Assembly: GCA_014529385.2 (NCBI GenBank)
Contig: CM043944.1
Span: forward strand, 83,562,884 to 83,626,883
DNA length: 64,000 nt
Direction: 5' to 3'
Source: Adiantum capillus-veneris
Taxonomy: Eukaryota > Streptophyta > Polypodiopsida > Polypodiales > Pteridaceae
Shown here: one piece after another, positions 1 to 11,324 of the stretch
How positions within the stretch are numbered: position 1 is the first letter of the stretch
How the letters are laid out: every line of letters begins with the position of its first letter
Notes under the pieces: generated by a model
Database searches by the model: none
The model's input: only the letters and a program-made list of their open reading frames with translations
Told to the model about the DNA's origin: nothing
Made by a program: the position numbers and the translations under genes

Positions 1-376
1 ATAAGATACAAGAGGAACTCAAGGCGTATGTAGAAAAGCACTTTTTGTCGAAGTAGTTACAAATTGTTGCTAGCCACACTATAGACTACTAGAAAGTGCT
101 TTGGTGGACTACTGAAAAGTGATTCTGAAATACTTGTAAGTACTTTCAAAAATTGCATAAAATAGGTTTTAAGCACTCTAACAATTGTAATAAACTCATA
201 CAATGTGTAGTATGAAGTAGCATTGACAAAGCACTTTCAAAAGTGCTTTTAAAGTAAGTTCTAGAAATCTGTTGGAAAGTGCCATTTGAGCAATTTCAAG
301 TATTGTTGGGTGATCCCCAAAACACATGTGTGAATGTGTTGCTTGGCCAATAGCACTCAATAACACTCTCGGTTAT

Positions 377-377
<1 letters not shown>

Positions 378-458
<81 letters not shown>
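378..458. repeat. (TC)n microsatellite in repeat Q
   Basis: An uninterrupted TC dinucleotide run of about 81 bases. The same position in the other Q copy (19806-19834) has only about 28 bases. Open frames across it encode RE or LS repeats and are artefacts. Confidence 0.95.
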
Positions 459-462
<4 letters not shown>

Positions 463-1150
463 TTTGGTAATCCCTCCACAACTATATATAAATTGATGCG
501 TTTTAACACATGGATCCAAATTTATGGCCAAAAATGTGTAGCCATGTACGTGTTTGCATGTCTTTGATCGAGTTGACAATAATGTCGCAGTGGGGACTAT
601 ACAAGTCCTCTTACATGTGTATGGATCTCTATTTTCACATGGGTGACTATAACCCTACTCAAAGAGTGTTATTTATGGCCTAATGTATTGTCAAACAAGT
701 ATGTATTTATCTATAGTCACATATTTGGTCATACGTTGTGGGATAGGGTGATGTTTATGGTCATATATGTATGGAGTTCCATAAGGATGACCCCGTACAT
801 CATCATGCAAATGTTGATATGGCAAACATGACTTTGTTGGTCATGTCTATGGTCAAATAGTTATGAGGTCACAAGTGTGGGTTCTAGGTTGGGCACGACT
901 ATCTATGTGGTCATGTATGTTTATGGTCCGATAAATGGTAAATGTACATTCCTATTTATTGTCGGATAGGGTCATGTATATATGTCGCTCCATTTGTGTA
1001 TATGGTTGGATAGTGTTGTGCTTGTTGTATAAGTCCTCCCAATCTCTTGTCTGTTGGTGTTGCAAAGATCATTGTAAGAGGCATGAATGTATGCCTACCT
1101 TCTAGAGATAGATGGGATGTTTCATATTCTAGTACTTTTCGGTGTTGTAG

Positions 1151-1530
1151 TTTCCATTATCCCGTAGATTTGCTCATAAAAAGTAGTAAAATTAGCAGAT
1201 TTTGTTTGCAGCTCGCAACAAGATCGCTACGTAAACATCTAGAATCCAAGGATGTTACGAGGGGTTAGTCATTCCTGTCACACAGATCATTCTTGCCCGT
1301 GCTAAACTCAGCAGCTGTATCCCTTTGATGGATTCCAGTGTTCATGATTGTGATTCCACTATGTTTCAAATTTTCCATTATCCCGCAGATTTTCTCATAA
1401 AAAATAGTAAAATTATCAGATTTTGTTTGCAGCTCGCAATAATATTGCTACGTAAACATCTAGAAACCAAGGATGTTACGAGGGGTTAGTCACTCTTGTC
1501 ACATATCATTCTTGCCCGTGCTAAACTCAG
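1151..1530. repeat. Tandem partial duplication inside repeat Q
   Basis: A segment of about 160 bases starting TTTCCATTATCCCG at 1151 recurs at 1372 (offset 221), both continuing through GATGTTACGAGGGGTTAGTC and TTCTTGCCCGTGCTAAACTCAG. The other Q copy at 20437 has one unit. Confidence 0.8.
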
Positions 1531-1534
1531 TAGC

Positions 1535-2697
1535 ATGTCAGCCCCCTAGCCCAGATGCCCACAAGGTGTACTCAAATCCTATTGGATGACCATGGAGGTG
1601 GACCAATGAGAATTAAGCTAGAGTAAATCTAGTTTAATTAATTTAAAAACACTAAATAAAAGAACCAATAAGAATTAAGCTCTCTAAAAGACTATTGGAC
1701 AGTCTCCCAAGGGGTCGGTCCAATGAGCATTCAGTAGCCCAATGGCTTGCCTGATTCCTATTGGCCAGGAGACAAAGGGGTCTAATTAGAGTTTACTTGC
1801 ATTAATTAATTACCTAAAGCTCTCACAAAAGGGGAAAGGGAGACACATGTCAGAAGGCTATCACTTAAATCCTATTGGCTAAGCCTAGAGAGGTCCAATG
1901 GGGTGGCAGCATGAGCACATAGCAAGAGGGGTCGACCAAGAGAGAGAGAGAGAGAGAGAGAGAGGGGGCTACAAGGCATTATTGCATACACACTCACACT
2001 AACTCATCTGTGAAGCAAGAAGACTCTCTCTCTCCTTCTTAAGCTTTAATGGAAAGCTTATCACCTAATCCAAGCTTGTGAGAAGGGAGGCATACACCAA
2101 CAACTCTTGGCTTTCTGATGCAAAACCAGCCAAGATCCAAGCTTCAATGCATGCTCATCTCCTCTACCATGCTAATTACTACGCTATGCTATGCTAATGT
2201 GAGTGATTATGTGAGGAGATGTACATCTTTCTCGTAAGACTACTCCTTCTTCCTCTCAATCTACTCTCATACCCCGCTAGCTCTCACCATCTTCGAAAGT
2301 GTGTGAGGTCTTGGGTCTGAGACCGTGAGGGAATTGATGCTGTGTTTTCTAAGCTTCTTAGTGCTTGAAGCTTCCATGTTCATTGCACTAGCTAGTATTG
2401 AAGGAACACAAAGAATTGTATTGTAAAATGTCTCTCTTGATGGGAGAAACCATAATATAAAGCCTTTTGGAGGGGGGACCGGCTCCATGAAAATCCGGTC
2501 CTCAACTGTTGTCCCTAGATTAATTTCTCTCTCTTTTGAATTATTGTTCATGCTATCTAACTAGGTGTTATACTTTTTGTTGCTCTCTCCACCTAAGCAC
2601 TCTTGTTATTCTCAATACGAATCTATTCTAATGAAATGCTCACTATGTTCATGCTATTTTCCGCTAAACACAAGTTACTAGGCCATTAAATATTACA
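1535..2697 (+). repeat. Gypsy A 5' LTR, left-truncated
   Basis: Matches the gypsy B 5' LTR from about 43285 onward and ends ...ATTACA just before the primer-binding site. The first ~470 bases of the LTR, including its (CA)n tract, are absent; the junction with repeat Q is at about 1535. A short (AG)n run lies at 1940-1964. Confidence 0.9.
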
Positions 2698-2698
2698 T

Positions 2699-2710
2699 TG
2701 GTATCAGAGC
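2699..2710 (+). promoter_or_regulatory. Primer-binding site of gypsy A (initiator Met tRNA)
   Basis: TGGTATCAGAGC directly follows the LTR end, complementary to the 3' end of plant initiator Met tRNA, the usual primer of plant gypsy and copia elements. The untranslated leader 2711-3100 that follows has no gene. Confidence 0.92.
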
Positions 2711-3100
2711 ACAAGGTTTCTCTTTTCTTGCTCAAGAAGGGAGGTCCTCAAGCTAGCTATAAATGGTTGTTATTATTAATTGCAAATGAGTAAGTAGAAT
2801 AGGTATTTTTTAGCCTTGCAGTGTGCCTGCCTTCGTGCAGATAACGGGGCATCACTGTCGAGAGCTATGGTCTTAATAGTGGAGTCCTACGGGGCTTGCC
2901 CACGGCTTAACCACTATTGAGCTATTAGAGGCTTGACAGGAGCCGATGCTATTTTGGTGTTGAAAGACCCTCTCTTCTATTCCTTGCAATTAATGGTATT
3001 CGAGCCATGTGTATAGTAGCTTGAGTGCTTTCTCTAAAGGGGTAAAGAGGAGTAGCAACTAGGGCTTGAAGTGCCAAAGTACACCTAAAAAGTTGTTAGA

Positions 3101-4640
3101 ATGGCTGACAATAGTAAAGAGAGTGAAATTAATGTTGATAGCTTTGATTTTGCTAATGAGCAAGCTACTAATGATGCCCCTATGCTTGTTAACTACCTTG
3201 TTTCTAGGCTTCAGCAAGCCATGGGCAATCCATCCCTCCAAAGTGAAGTGCAACGGTAGCTTCGTGCTCATGGGATTCTCCAAGCTACCCACCATGATGA
3301 GAGAATACCTAGGAAGCCTCCTTGTGAGACTCCCAAAAGAGGCCTCTCTCCAATTCGGGAAGAAGAAGAGGATCCATTCGAAGGGCTCAAAAATTTTCTT
3401 CTTGATGATGCATCTCCTTCCCAAAGGAGAACTCAAGATCCCCCACGGAAGGAACGAGAAAGAAGTGAGTCTCTTGCCACCTCCACGGAGATGGCTCTAC
3501 GAAGATGGCGGGCTAAACGCTCTCCATCACCTTCTAAACAGAGAAGACCATCGCACATTTCTCCACACCATAATTCAAAGAGGGATGACAAAAATCAAGA
3601 GAAGAAAAGGGCGAGAAAGAGGACACCCTCTTCTCCATCTTCTTCATCCTCTTCCTCTTATGAAAGTGATGGTGCAGACAAAGAAGATCAAGGCAAGAAA
3701 AAGGCGAGAAAGAGGTCACTCTCTTCTCCATCTGCCTCAAATTCTTCATCTTCTGAAGAAAGTGATGGTGCAACTTTTGAACCATAAAAAAGAAGAGGCC
3801 ATAGGAAATCCTATGCCACGTGGAAGAGGTCGTCCAAGCTCAAGAAGTTCAAAGAGGGAGGAAAGAGCATCTCTTTTCTTACCTACGATGGCACCTTTGG
3901 TGCTACGGAAAAATTCTTGGCCTTTATCCAACAATTCAATGCGGCGTTTGGAGACGAGGGCTTCACGGAGTCCTCTAAGCTACGCCATGTAGCTATGCCA
4001 AGAAATAGTGGTCTATCCTACGGACCAACGGTGAAGCTCCACGAACATGGAAAGCTTTAAGAGCTTCCATTATGAAGAATTTTTTGGCCACCAATGCCAA
4101 AGACAAAGTATTCACCGAATGGCGAAGCTTGAAGCTCTCTCCCTACAAATCCATTCATAAATATTTAGACAAGTTTTGGGACTTACATCTCAAAGCCACT
4201 GTCTTCAAAAAGATGGATTTCGGAGAGAAAAAACAACAATTTTGTGCGGGCTTAATTAGAGAAATGGCGGAGTATGTCAACTCCCAAAGGCCACACACCA
4301 TATCCGCGGTTATACACCATACTATGGTGGCTTCTCAAATCAATTTCCAAACAGGGGCTAAAAGAAATTCTAAGCCCACGAAAAACAAGGGTTCCAATGA
4401 GCCTAAGGGGAAGGACAATGTCCAAAAGTCTCCTAAGGGCATTTCCAACAAAGCTAAGGAGAAAGGAGTTTACAAAGGCAAACAAAAACTCTCTCCTGAA
4501 GAGCTTGAGTGTTATCGCAAGGATATCCACTATTTCAAGTGCAACAAGCAAGGGCATGTGTACCACGCTTGTCCCCAAAATAACACCCGCCATGAGCCTC
4601 CTAGAAATGATCTCCTCTATGCCATGCTTGGGGAAAGGTA
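3101..4640 (+). pseudogene. Gypsy A gag (broken)
   Basis: Would encode the capsid precursor that packages element RNA. The start ATG at 3101 (MADNSKESEIN) is shared with gypsy B. Visible parts: an N-terminal domain, an Arg/Ser/Lys-rich stretch (3490-3780, runs of serine and KKARKR), a capsid-like region (FLTYDGTFGATEKFLAFIQQ at 3875-3935), and a degraded CCHC knuckle near 4535-4575 in which the Gly is Asn (FKCNKQGH). Damage: a TAG at 3256-3258 where gypsy B reads TGG, a frameshift near 3785, and further stops around 4060. No intact product is possible. Confidence 0.88.
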
Positions 4641-4664
4641 AGAGAACATGATGCTTTTATTCTC

Positions 4665-6772
4665 TTTGACCCTGGTTCTACTCATAATTTTATATCCACA
4701 GAGTTGGCTACCAAGCTAGGCATCCAAGCTTATGAGATGGGAGATGTCCTACCCGCAGATGGTGCTTTCAAGGGGCAAGAAGCTTCGGTCACTCCCTTAA
4801 TATGGAAATTGAGGCTCCATATCCAAAGCTATGTGGACAAAGAGGACTTCTTTACCTCTCCTCTCAAGCACGGGGATGTAATCCTAGGGGCACCATGGTT
4901 TGATCGCATGGTTGCTAATGTTAAATTCCCTGAAAGGAAAATCTACTTTAGGTTCAGGGAAAAGGATATGTACATAGATGCTAAGCAATTGGGTAACACC
5001 ATACCCATTTTACATACGCAAGCTTTCAATAAATCAATAAAGAGCTCTATTCCATGTACATGATTTTTGTTAAAGATTCTCAAAATGAACCTAATGCTTT
5101 AGCAAAAGAAAATATAAACAATCACAAGGAATTAGAGTTATCCAATTTTCTCAAGGGGTTTCAAGATATCTTTATTGACGACATCCCTTGTGAGCTACTT
5201 CCTAAACGAGGTAATGATGACCATGCAATTGAACTTCTTCCAGGAATTTCACCGCCTAATAGGGCTCCTTATAGAGTTTCTCAAGCTCAACAAGAGGATA
5301 TTATGCGGCAAGTGCATGAGTTAGATGAGAAGGGCATGGTTAGGCCTAGCTCATCTCCATTTTTCTCACCTGTGCTATTAGTGCAAAAGAAAGATGGCAC
5401 ATATCGTATGTGTGTTGACTATAGAACACTAAATAGGATCACTACCAAGAATAGGTTCTCATTCCATGGGTAGAAGACGTATTTGATAAGCTACAAGGGT
5501 CCACCTACTTCAGTACGATTGACCTAAAAAGTGACTACCATCAAGTAAGGATAGTTGATCAAGACATTGTAAAGACTGGATTTTGCACTACGTTTGGCCT
5601 TTATGAATATATTGTCATGCCTTTTGGCTTCACCAATGCACCAACCACATTCAACCGCTTGATGGAGAAGGTATCCAGGCCTCACCGAACCTTTACTAGA
5701 GTGTTCTTTGATGATATTATCATCTACTCTAATTCACTAGATGAAGACAAGCAACACCTGCAGGTAATATTTCAAGTTCTAAGAGAGAATAAACTTTATG
5801 TTAATCGAAAGAAAAGTGAATTTTTCTTGCAAGAGATTCAGTATTTAGGTCACATTATCTCTCAAGATGGCATTCAAATGGATCCATCAAAGTTAGAGGT
5901 AATAAAAGGATGGCCTAAACCAAGGAATCTTCATGAGCTAAGAAGCTTTATAGGTATGTGTGCATACTATAGATGCTTTATAGAAAAGTTCTCTAAAATT
6001 GCAGCATCATTACATGACCTAACAAAGAAAAATGTTAGGTATACATCATCTGCCAAGGAGAATAATGCTTTCAAAAAGCCTAAAGAAATGCTTATCTCTC
6101 AACTTGTGCTTAAACTACCGGATCTCTCGAAGCCATTTGAGGTCAAATGTGATGCTTGTGGTGATTGCCTTGGCGCTGTTTTGCTCCAAGAAAGGCACGC
6201 CATAGCCTATGAAAGTCGAAGGTTTGACCCTGTTGAGCAAGCTCTAGGCATATATAAAAAGGAACTCCTCGTAGTTCTACATGCCTTAGACTCATGGAAG
6301 CACTATTTATTGGAGACTCCTTTCATTCTACGAACGGATCACCAAAGTCTTAAGTACTTCATGATGCAGACCAAGATCTTTGACAAACAAATGAGGTGGG
6401 CAAATTTCCTTTTGCAATTTTATTTTCATATTGCTCACATTGCTGGCAAGCATAATCAAGTTGCCGATGCACTCTCAAGACAGCTGAGAGTGAATGCGGT
6501 TTCGATATCAACTCACAATGATCTATCTTTTATGATAGATGAGTATGCTATTGATCCCGATTTTAGAGATTTCAGCCCTTGCATTAGCAATAAACTATGC
6601 GTTACTAACTCACTACGTGAGAAAGTAATGTATGAATCTCATGCTCCTCCTTATGTGGGGCATAAAGGGATTCAATGTACCCTAAAAGGGATTGACACAT
6701 ATTTCTATTGGCCTACCATGAAAGCAAACATACAAAAGTATGTTACTAAATGTGTGGTATGCCAAAAGACGA
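4665..6772 (+). pseudogene. Gypsy A pol: protease, RT, RNase H, partial integrase (broken)
   Basis: Aspartic protease with a DPGS active site at 4668-4679, then VILGAPWFDRM near 4875. Reverse transcriptase runs from about 5230 ([19 protein letters not shown]) with a frameshift near 5465; the palm motif FFDDI is near 5706. RNase H is recognisable through LRTDHQSLKYF and the VADALSR end near 6460. The integrase zinc finger survives (YVGHKGIQ ... CVVC) and is cut at 6772. Family knowledge: order protease-RT-RNase H-integrase defines Ty3/gypsy. Stops and shifts at about 5063 and 5473 show it is dead. Confidence 0.92.
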
Positions 6773-7384
6773 TTGGCTAAGCCTGGAGAGGTCCAATGGG
6801 GTGGCAGGATGAGCAAATAGCAAGAGGGGTCGACCAAGAGAGAGAGAGGGGGCTGAATTTTACAAGGCATTATTGCATACACACTCACACTAACTCATGT
6901 GTGAAGCAATTAGACTCTCTCTCTCTCTTCTTCTCAAGCTTTAATGGAAAGCTTATCACCTACTCCAAGCTTGTGAGAAGGGAGGCCTACACCAACAACT
7001 CTTGGCTTTGTGATGCAAATCCAACCAAGAGCCAAGCTTCAATGCATGCTCACCTCCTCTACCATGCTAATTACTAAGCTATTTAATTCTTATATGAGTG
7101 ATTATGTGAGGAGATGTACATCTTTCTCATAAGACTACTCCTTCCTCTCAATCTAGTCCCATACCCCGCTAGCTCTCACCATCTTTGAAGGTGTGTGAGG
7201 TCTTGGGTCTGAGACCGTGAGGGAATTGATGTTGTGTTTTATAAGTGTTTTGCTTAGTGATTGAAGCTTCCATGTTCATTGCACTAGCTAGTATTGAAGG
7301 AATAGAAAGAATTGTATTGTAAAATGTCTCTCTTGATGGGAGAAACCATAATACAAAGAGTTTTGGAGGGGGTACCGGCTCCTT
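6772..7384 (+). repeat. Gypsy A 3' LTR remnant
   Basis: Resumes LTR sequence at ATTGGCTAAGCCTGGAG, equivalent to about 43613 in gypsy B, and runs to ACCGGCTCC where it is cut by repeat G. It contains the (TC)n position of the family as a short run at 6914-6930. Confidence 0.88.
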
Positions 7385-7502
7385 GATTTATGGGCTAGCT
7401 CACATATAACATGCATGCATAAGAACACCTAATTTATCTCTAAAATAGACACCAAAAGTAGGGTATTTACAATAAGCCGCACAATTGCACTTTGATACCA
7501 CT

Positions 7503-8072
7503 TGTAAGGCTCTAATTAAGGTGGTTTGTTGCATGTTGCATTTATAATTGATACATGATTATGTGTAGTTATGTTTTAATAGAGAAACAAGATATGCAAA
7601 TGTCAAAATACAAAATAAGTCTTGCTAGATAGATTACATTATGGAAATGTAAAAATGTTGCTCTTATATGTGACATATGGGATGACATCATAGCTAAGGT
7701 GGTAGAAATATCTGAGATATTATTTCAAAAATAGTGCCACACATGCTATTAGCTAGATAGTGTGCCACACAGGCTAAAAAATAGATTGTGTGTGTGTGTC
7801 CACGTGTGCGCTTGAAAGAGCTCAAGCTCCCACCTTCGTTATCTCTTAATGCAAAGTTCTCAGCATGGCAAGGAGAACAAGGAGAAGGAGAGAGCAGATT
7901 GACAAAGAATAATTGCAAGCTAATTTAATTGATTGAAGACCACCTCCATATATAGGAAACTACGACTAAAATTAGCCATTCCTTGACCATGCAAACTCCA
8001 CAAAGACCAATGATGTGCATTAGTTTGTTTTTGATAGAGCCCAATCTCATGGGTTAGGGCTTGAACCCAACA
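7503..8072 (-). repeat. LTR of element G (570 bp)
   Basis: On the minus strand it begins TGTTGGGTTCAAGCCC and ends CTTACA. It is bounded upstream by a polypurine tract and downstream by a primer-binding site. A second copy is at 26250-28241, interrupted by an insertion. It carries a short (GT)n tract near 7788-7800, expanded to about 36 bases in the other copy. Confidence 0.78.
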
Positions 8073-8216
8073 ATCTCCCCCTCAAACCCAAACCACTGAC
8101 AATGGGCTAAGTAAAGATTGTGGAAGAGTTCAATAGGCCACCTAAAACAATGAGTAGACGCCCCTTCCCTTGACAAAAACATTGGGGTGTGTGTACTTCC
8201 CTTGGACAACTTCTTC

Positions 8217-8507
8217 CTATGATAGTGTCTCTATTTGTACAATTTTATTGGACAAAAACCTGACAATTAATAAAGTAAAAATAGAACTGTGATAGGAAAT
8301 TGTTGCTGATAAAAACAAATATTTGAAGCTTTGTACTAGATTCTTGAAACAAACCATTTGCATAGTGATTATGTGTCTCCTAAAATATTGGTGATCCATG
8401 TATCTTCTTGCTTCATCTGATTTCTTTGCCAATTTGACATCCAGCCTCTTAAACATGTTGCATGCTTTGTATGTATCTTCTAAAGTTATTCCAGTGTGCA
8501 TCAGCAA
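8217..8507 (-). pseudogene. Internal open frame of element G, function unknown
   Basis: An open frame of 96 codons between the two LTRs, repeated with similar sequence (DEARRYMDHQ, FRRHI) at 28251-28649. I do not recognise a domain. It is kept open across both copies only in part and may be a remnant of gag or of the RNase H end. Confidence 0.3.
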
Positions 8508-8910
8508 TTAAGCAATACCCTTTGTGGTTGTTGGCAAGTGTTGTTTATACAAGTGAACAAACTAGAAAACAATGTAGCATGTTGAAACGTTGTTGTATTG
8601 CAGGCACCAAATCATAGATGGGGGCGTTTTGAAATTGTCAACAAGTGCTCACAAGGCCGTCAAGATCACCATCATGCAGTGTTTTGAGATGCTATGCAAT
8701 CTTTCAACAATCTCACCCACCATTGCCTTGAGAGTTTCAAAAAGCTACGATAGAACTGTCCTTGAACTATGCCTTCTTCACTGCCTTGGCCTAGTAGTGT
8801 TTTAGAATGCTACTTACCCGTTGACAACATCTCACCTTGCCGGTGTTGTGTGCATTGATATGTTCTTCAAATCATTGCCAACTTGGGCCACCTTGGGATT
8901 TGATACCACT

Positions 8911-9179
8911 TGTAGGGCTCAATGGCTAGGGCAGGTGGTGCCAGAGCTCGACCATGGTGAGAGAGGGTGAGAAAGTAGAGAACAAGGAAGAAGAAGAGAG
9001 GAAATTGACAAAGAACAATTGCATGCTATTTTAATTGATTGAAGACCATTTACGTATATAGGAAACTATGACTAAAATTAGCCATTCCTTTACCATGAAA
9101 ACTCAACAAAGACCAATGGTGTGCATCATCTTGTTGATAGAGCCCAATTCCATAGGCTATACTAGGGCTTGAACCCAAA
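8911..9179 (-). repeat. Second, shortened LTR of element G copy 1
   Basis: Starts on its left with TGTAGGGCTC next to the primer site and ends on its right at CTTGAACCCAAAC. Similar to the outer parts of 7503-8072, with a large internal deletion and its terminal bases lost. Confidence 0.65.
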
Positions 9180-9779
9180 CTGAGCTAAGTGTATGTTGCT
9201 AAGGTTGTCATAGTAGATGAAAACTGGCCTTTGTACCTGTACTCCAAATTCTTGAAGTAGCAATCGTAGTCATGCTACGGACAAGAGCATGACAATGTCC
9301 CTACAAAAAAATTTAAAAAGAAAAATGCTACTTACAATAAATCAACACATCTACACACGTGCTAATGCATATACAAACAATTGGCCCAACACATTTGCAT
9401 TCCCGATAGCACATATGCACCCATGATCCAACACGAGAACAATCAAAATAGAGATAGAGGGTGAGAGTGCATAAGAGAAGAAGAGAAGAGAAGAAGAACA
9501 CAAAGCATTGCATGCAATCTCCCCCCATGCAAGAATGAACGATTTCCTCATGCACTTATATATTTATAGATTTCTTTAATGCTCAAATTGATTAAAAACT
9601 TCTATCGAGACACAAAATGACCATTGGTCATAATTAAAGAGCACTTTAATAATGAAATATCCATAAACTTGCTATCTTCTCACATAGTCCATAAGCCAAG
9701 CATAACTTTCAATTGTAATAAAAATCCCATTAAAAGCCATGCTATCTTACATGCCACTATGGAAACACCTTGTACTCTA
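9180..9779. other. No gene; probable copia LTR/3' flank
   Basis: No supported protein. The stretch lies downstream (minus strand) of the copia RNase H remnant at 9780, where a 3' LTR would be expected, but I found no second copy in the window to define its limits. Confidence 0.35.
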
Positions 9780-10640
9780 CCTCTATACTCAATCAAAAAA
9801 TTGTAGGTTACTTCTTGATACTCCATGTGATAGCCTCATTTTCAAGTGAAAACATGAATCCACTGGTAGACCTACAATCATATGTGCTACTAGCCCAATC
9901 CACATCTCTATAACCATAGAGCTAGAAGCAACCATTAGCCCTATAAAAGAGTGTAAAATCCAAATTAGCACTCACACTGCATCCAAGCATGGCTTCCTAG
10001 GAGACTGCATAACTGACTCGCGAAACCAGCTTTGTAGCTCAAGTCTGGATGTGAGATGGTCAAATAGATTAAACTACTCACAATGTTCATATACATGGTA
10101 GCCTTGGGGGGTCACCCATAGGTATGTTAAGATAGCACGTGAGTTCAACAGAATGGTTTTTTTATTAGAAAAAATTAACATAAGTACATTAAAAAAATGA
10201 GGTTTTTATTTCATTTTGGGAAAAAATACATGAGTTTCTTAATGAAAAGGGATTTTTATATTACTTTTAAACATGTAAGTATAGGGATTTTTTAATACCC
10301 TATGAATGCACTTGATATAGTCAATTTCCTGTAGTAATTAACCCCCCTCCGATGGTAGCATTCTCAAGTACTTTACCTACATCATTCCCCAACTTCAAAT
10401 TCTCATCTAAGGGCATCACAATAGACCTACAATCAGTCATACCATACTTTTTCAACATGTCCAAAGCATATTTTCTTTGTGACACCTATACACCCTCTTA
10501 TATACAAACAATTTCAAGGCCCAAGAAATTTCATAAGTACACTAAGCCTTATCATCTCAAAATCCTACATAAGTCGAGCATGTACACCTCTACTTCAGCC
10601 ACATTATCACCTTCAACAATCAAGTATTCCACATAGATCT
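9780..10640 (-). pseudogene. Copia fragment I: RT end and RNase H (broken)
   Basis: Minus-strand translation shows the end of a Ty1/copia reverse transcriptase (SQRKYALDMLKKYGMTDCRS, about 10490-10430) and then RNase H (DVDWASSTYDCRSTSGF ... AITWS, about 9905-9805). These normally adjoin in copia pol; here they are separated by AT-rich unrelated DNA at about 10140-10330 (poly-A and poly-T runs). Multiple stops. The upstream part of pol is missing. Confidence 0.8.
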
Positions 10641-10774
10641 ATATCACCACAGTTCCTCCCTCATTCTTTCCCCTTATGCTCTCTCATGCACAAGAGATGA
10701 AGAGAGTGCTCCACCCATCTCTGTATGTAATATCTTCTCCTTCTCCACAACACACTCACGATTGGTATCAGAGC
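10640..10774 (+). repeat. LTR end and primer-binding site of an unidentified LTR element
   Basis: TGGTATCAGAGC at 10763-10774 matches the initiator-Met primer site, preceded by a pyrimidine-rich LTR-like end (CTTCTCCTTCTCCACAACAC). No gag or pol follows, because the LINE begins about 400 bases downstream. Confidence 0.55.
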
Positions 10775-10860
10775 TTGGCGATGGGGTAGATTCATTGATT
10801 GCATAATCATGAATTTCGATGAGAGATAAGATCTTTATAAGACCTTATGAAAAGCAAGAA

Positions 10861-11004
10861 ATACTATGTACTATAGTTTCTGTGTATTGTGAACGTTAGA
10901 GACTTTGGAGGCTTTAGGTAGCAATAAATTGTACATACTATGTACTATAGTTTCTGTGTATTGTGAACGTTAGAGACTTTGGAGGCTTTAGGTAGCAATA
11001 AATT
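10861..11004. repeat. Two-copy tandem repeat, period 74
   Basis: ATACTATGTACTATAGTTTC ... GGTAGCAATAAATT occurs at 10861 and again at 10935, almost identical. The rest of 10775-11160 holds nothing I can identify. Confidence 0.9.
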
Positions 11005-11324
11005 TTATTGTAAAGCCACAAGCAATGGTAGTGTTGAAGCTTAACTAAGGCCATGCTAGGTATTAAAATTAGGTATCCCTAAAGTTCAAGTACAAATAGT
11101 CTTAAATTTTTTTAACACAAGAAGAAGCAGAAAGTGCTAGCATTAGATGGTGTCATAAGTCTCGATATTAAGGAGGGAATTATGGAAGGGTCAGTAAATG
11201 GAAAGAAGGGGATCATACTTTTTCTCTCGCTCTCACTAGATTCAAAGGAGAACAGGAGGAAGGAAGGAGGAGGGCAAGCTCGAGGATTTTGGGGGACTTC
11301 TTGACACCATGAGCCGTATGCGAC

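Larger units (their letters stand above)
1..1534. repeat. Dispersed repeat Q, copy 1 (possibly LTR-derived)
   Basis: This stretch is closely matched by 19451-20640, including the opening ATAAGATACAAGAG, a shared (TC)n tract and the shared segment around TTTCCATTATCCCGTAGAT. No credible protein is encoded; open frames here are accidental. In the second copy a minus-strand TGGTATCA sits just outside the left end, which is what a 5' LTR followed by a primer-binding site would look like, so Q may be a minus-strand LTR. That last point is inference. The right end is cut by the truncated LTR of gypsy A. Confidence 0.65.
1535..7384 (+). mobile_element. Ty3/gypsy chromovirus A, truncated and internally deleted
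   Basis: Same family as gypsy B (42818-61752). Order on the plus strand: 5' LTR missing its first ~470 bases, initiator-Met primer site, gag, protease, reverse transcriptase, RNase H, start of integrase, then a direct jump from the integrase zinc finger into the interior of the 3' LTR at 6772. The deletion removes the integrase core, the chromodomain, the polypurine tract and the first part of the 3' LTR. Left and right ends abut other repeats (Q and G) and no target-site duplication is left. Several stop codons and frameshifts make it non-autonomous. Confidence 0.93.
7385..9179 (-). mobile_element. Element G copy 1: minus-strand LTR element in LTR-int-LTR-int order
   Basis: Read on the minus strand: LTR 9179-8911, primer site (TGGTATCAAA at 8901-8910), an ~830 bp internal segment, a polypurine tract (TTTGAGGGGGAGATT, 8073-8088), LTR 8072-7503, then again a primer site (TGGTATCAAAG, 7490-7500) and a stub of internal DNA to 7385. 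The internal part is far too short for gag-pol. The right LTR lacks part of the sequence of the left one. Most consistent with a copia-type element, by priming and polypurine layout only. Confidence 0.7.

Noticed and set aside
296-481. Open frames of RE, LS or CV dipeptide repeats (also near 15067, 17281, 17923, 18009, 43054, 50444)
   Set aside because: They are translations of (TC)n, (GA)n and (CA)n microsatellites, open in several frames at once with no other coding sign.
3059-3436. Long minus-strand frames opposite gypsy gag (also 44888-45304, 46065-46457)
   Set aside because: Antisense shadows of gag; the plus-strand frames carry the recognisable domains.
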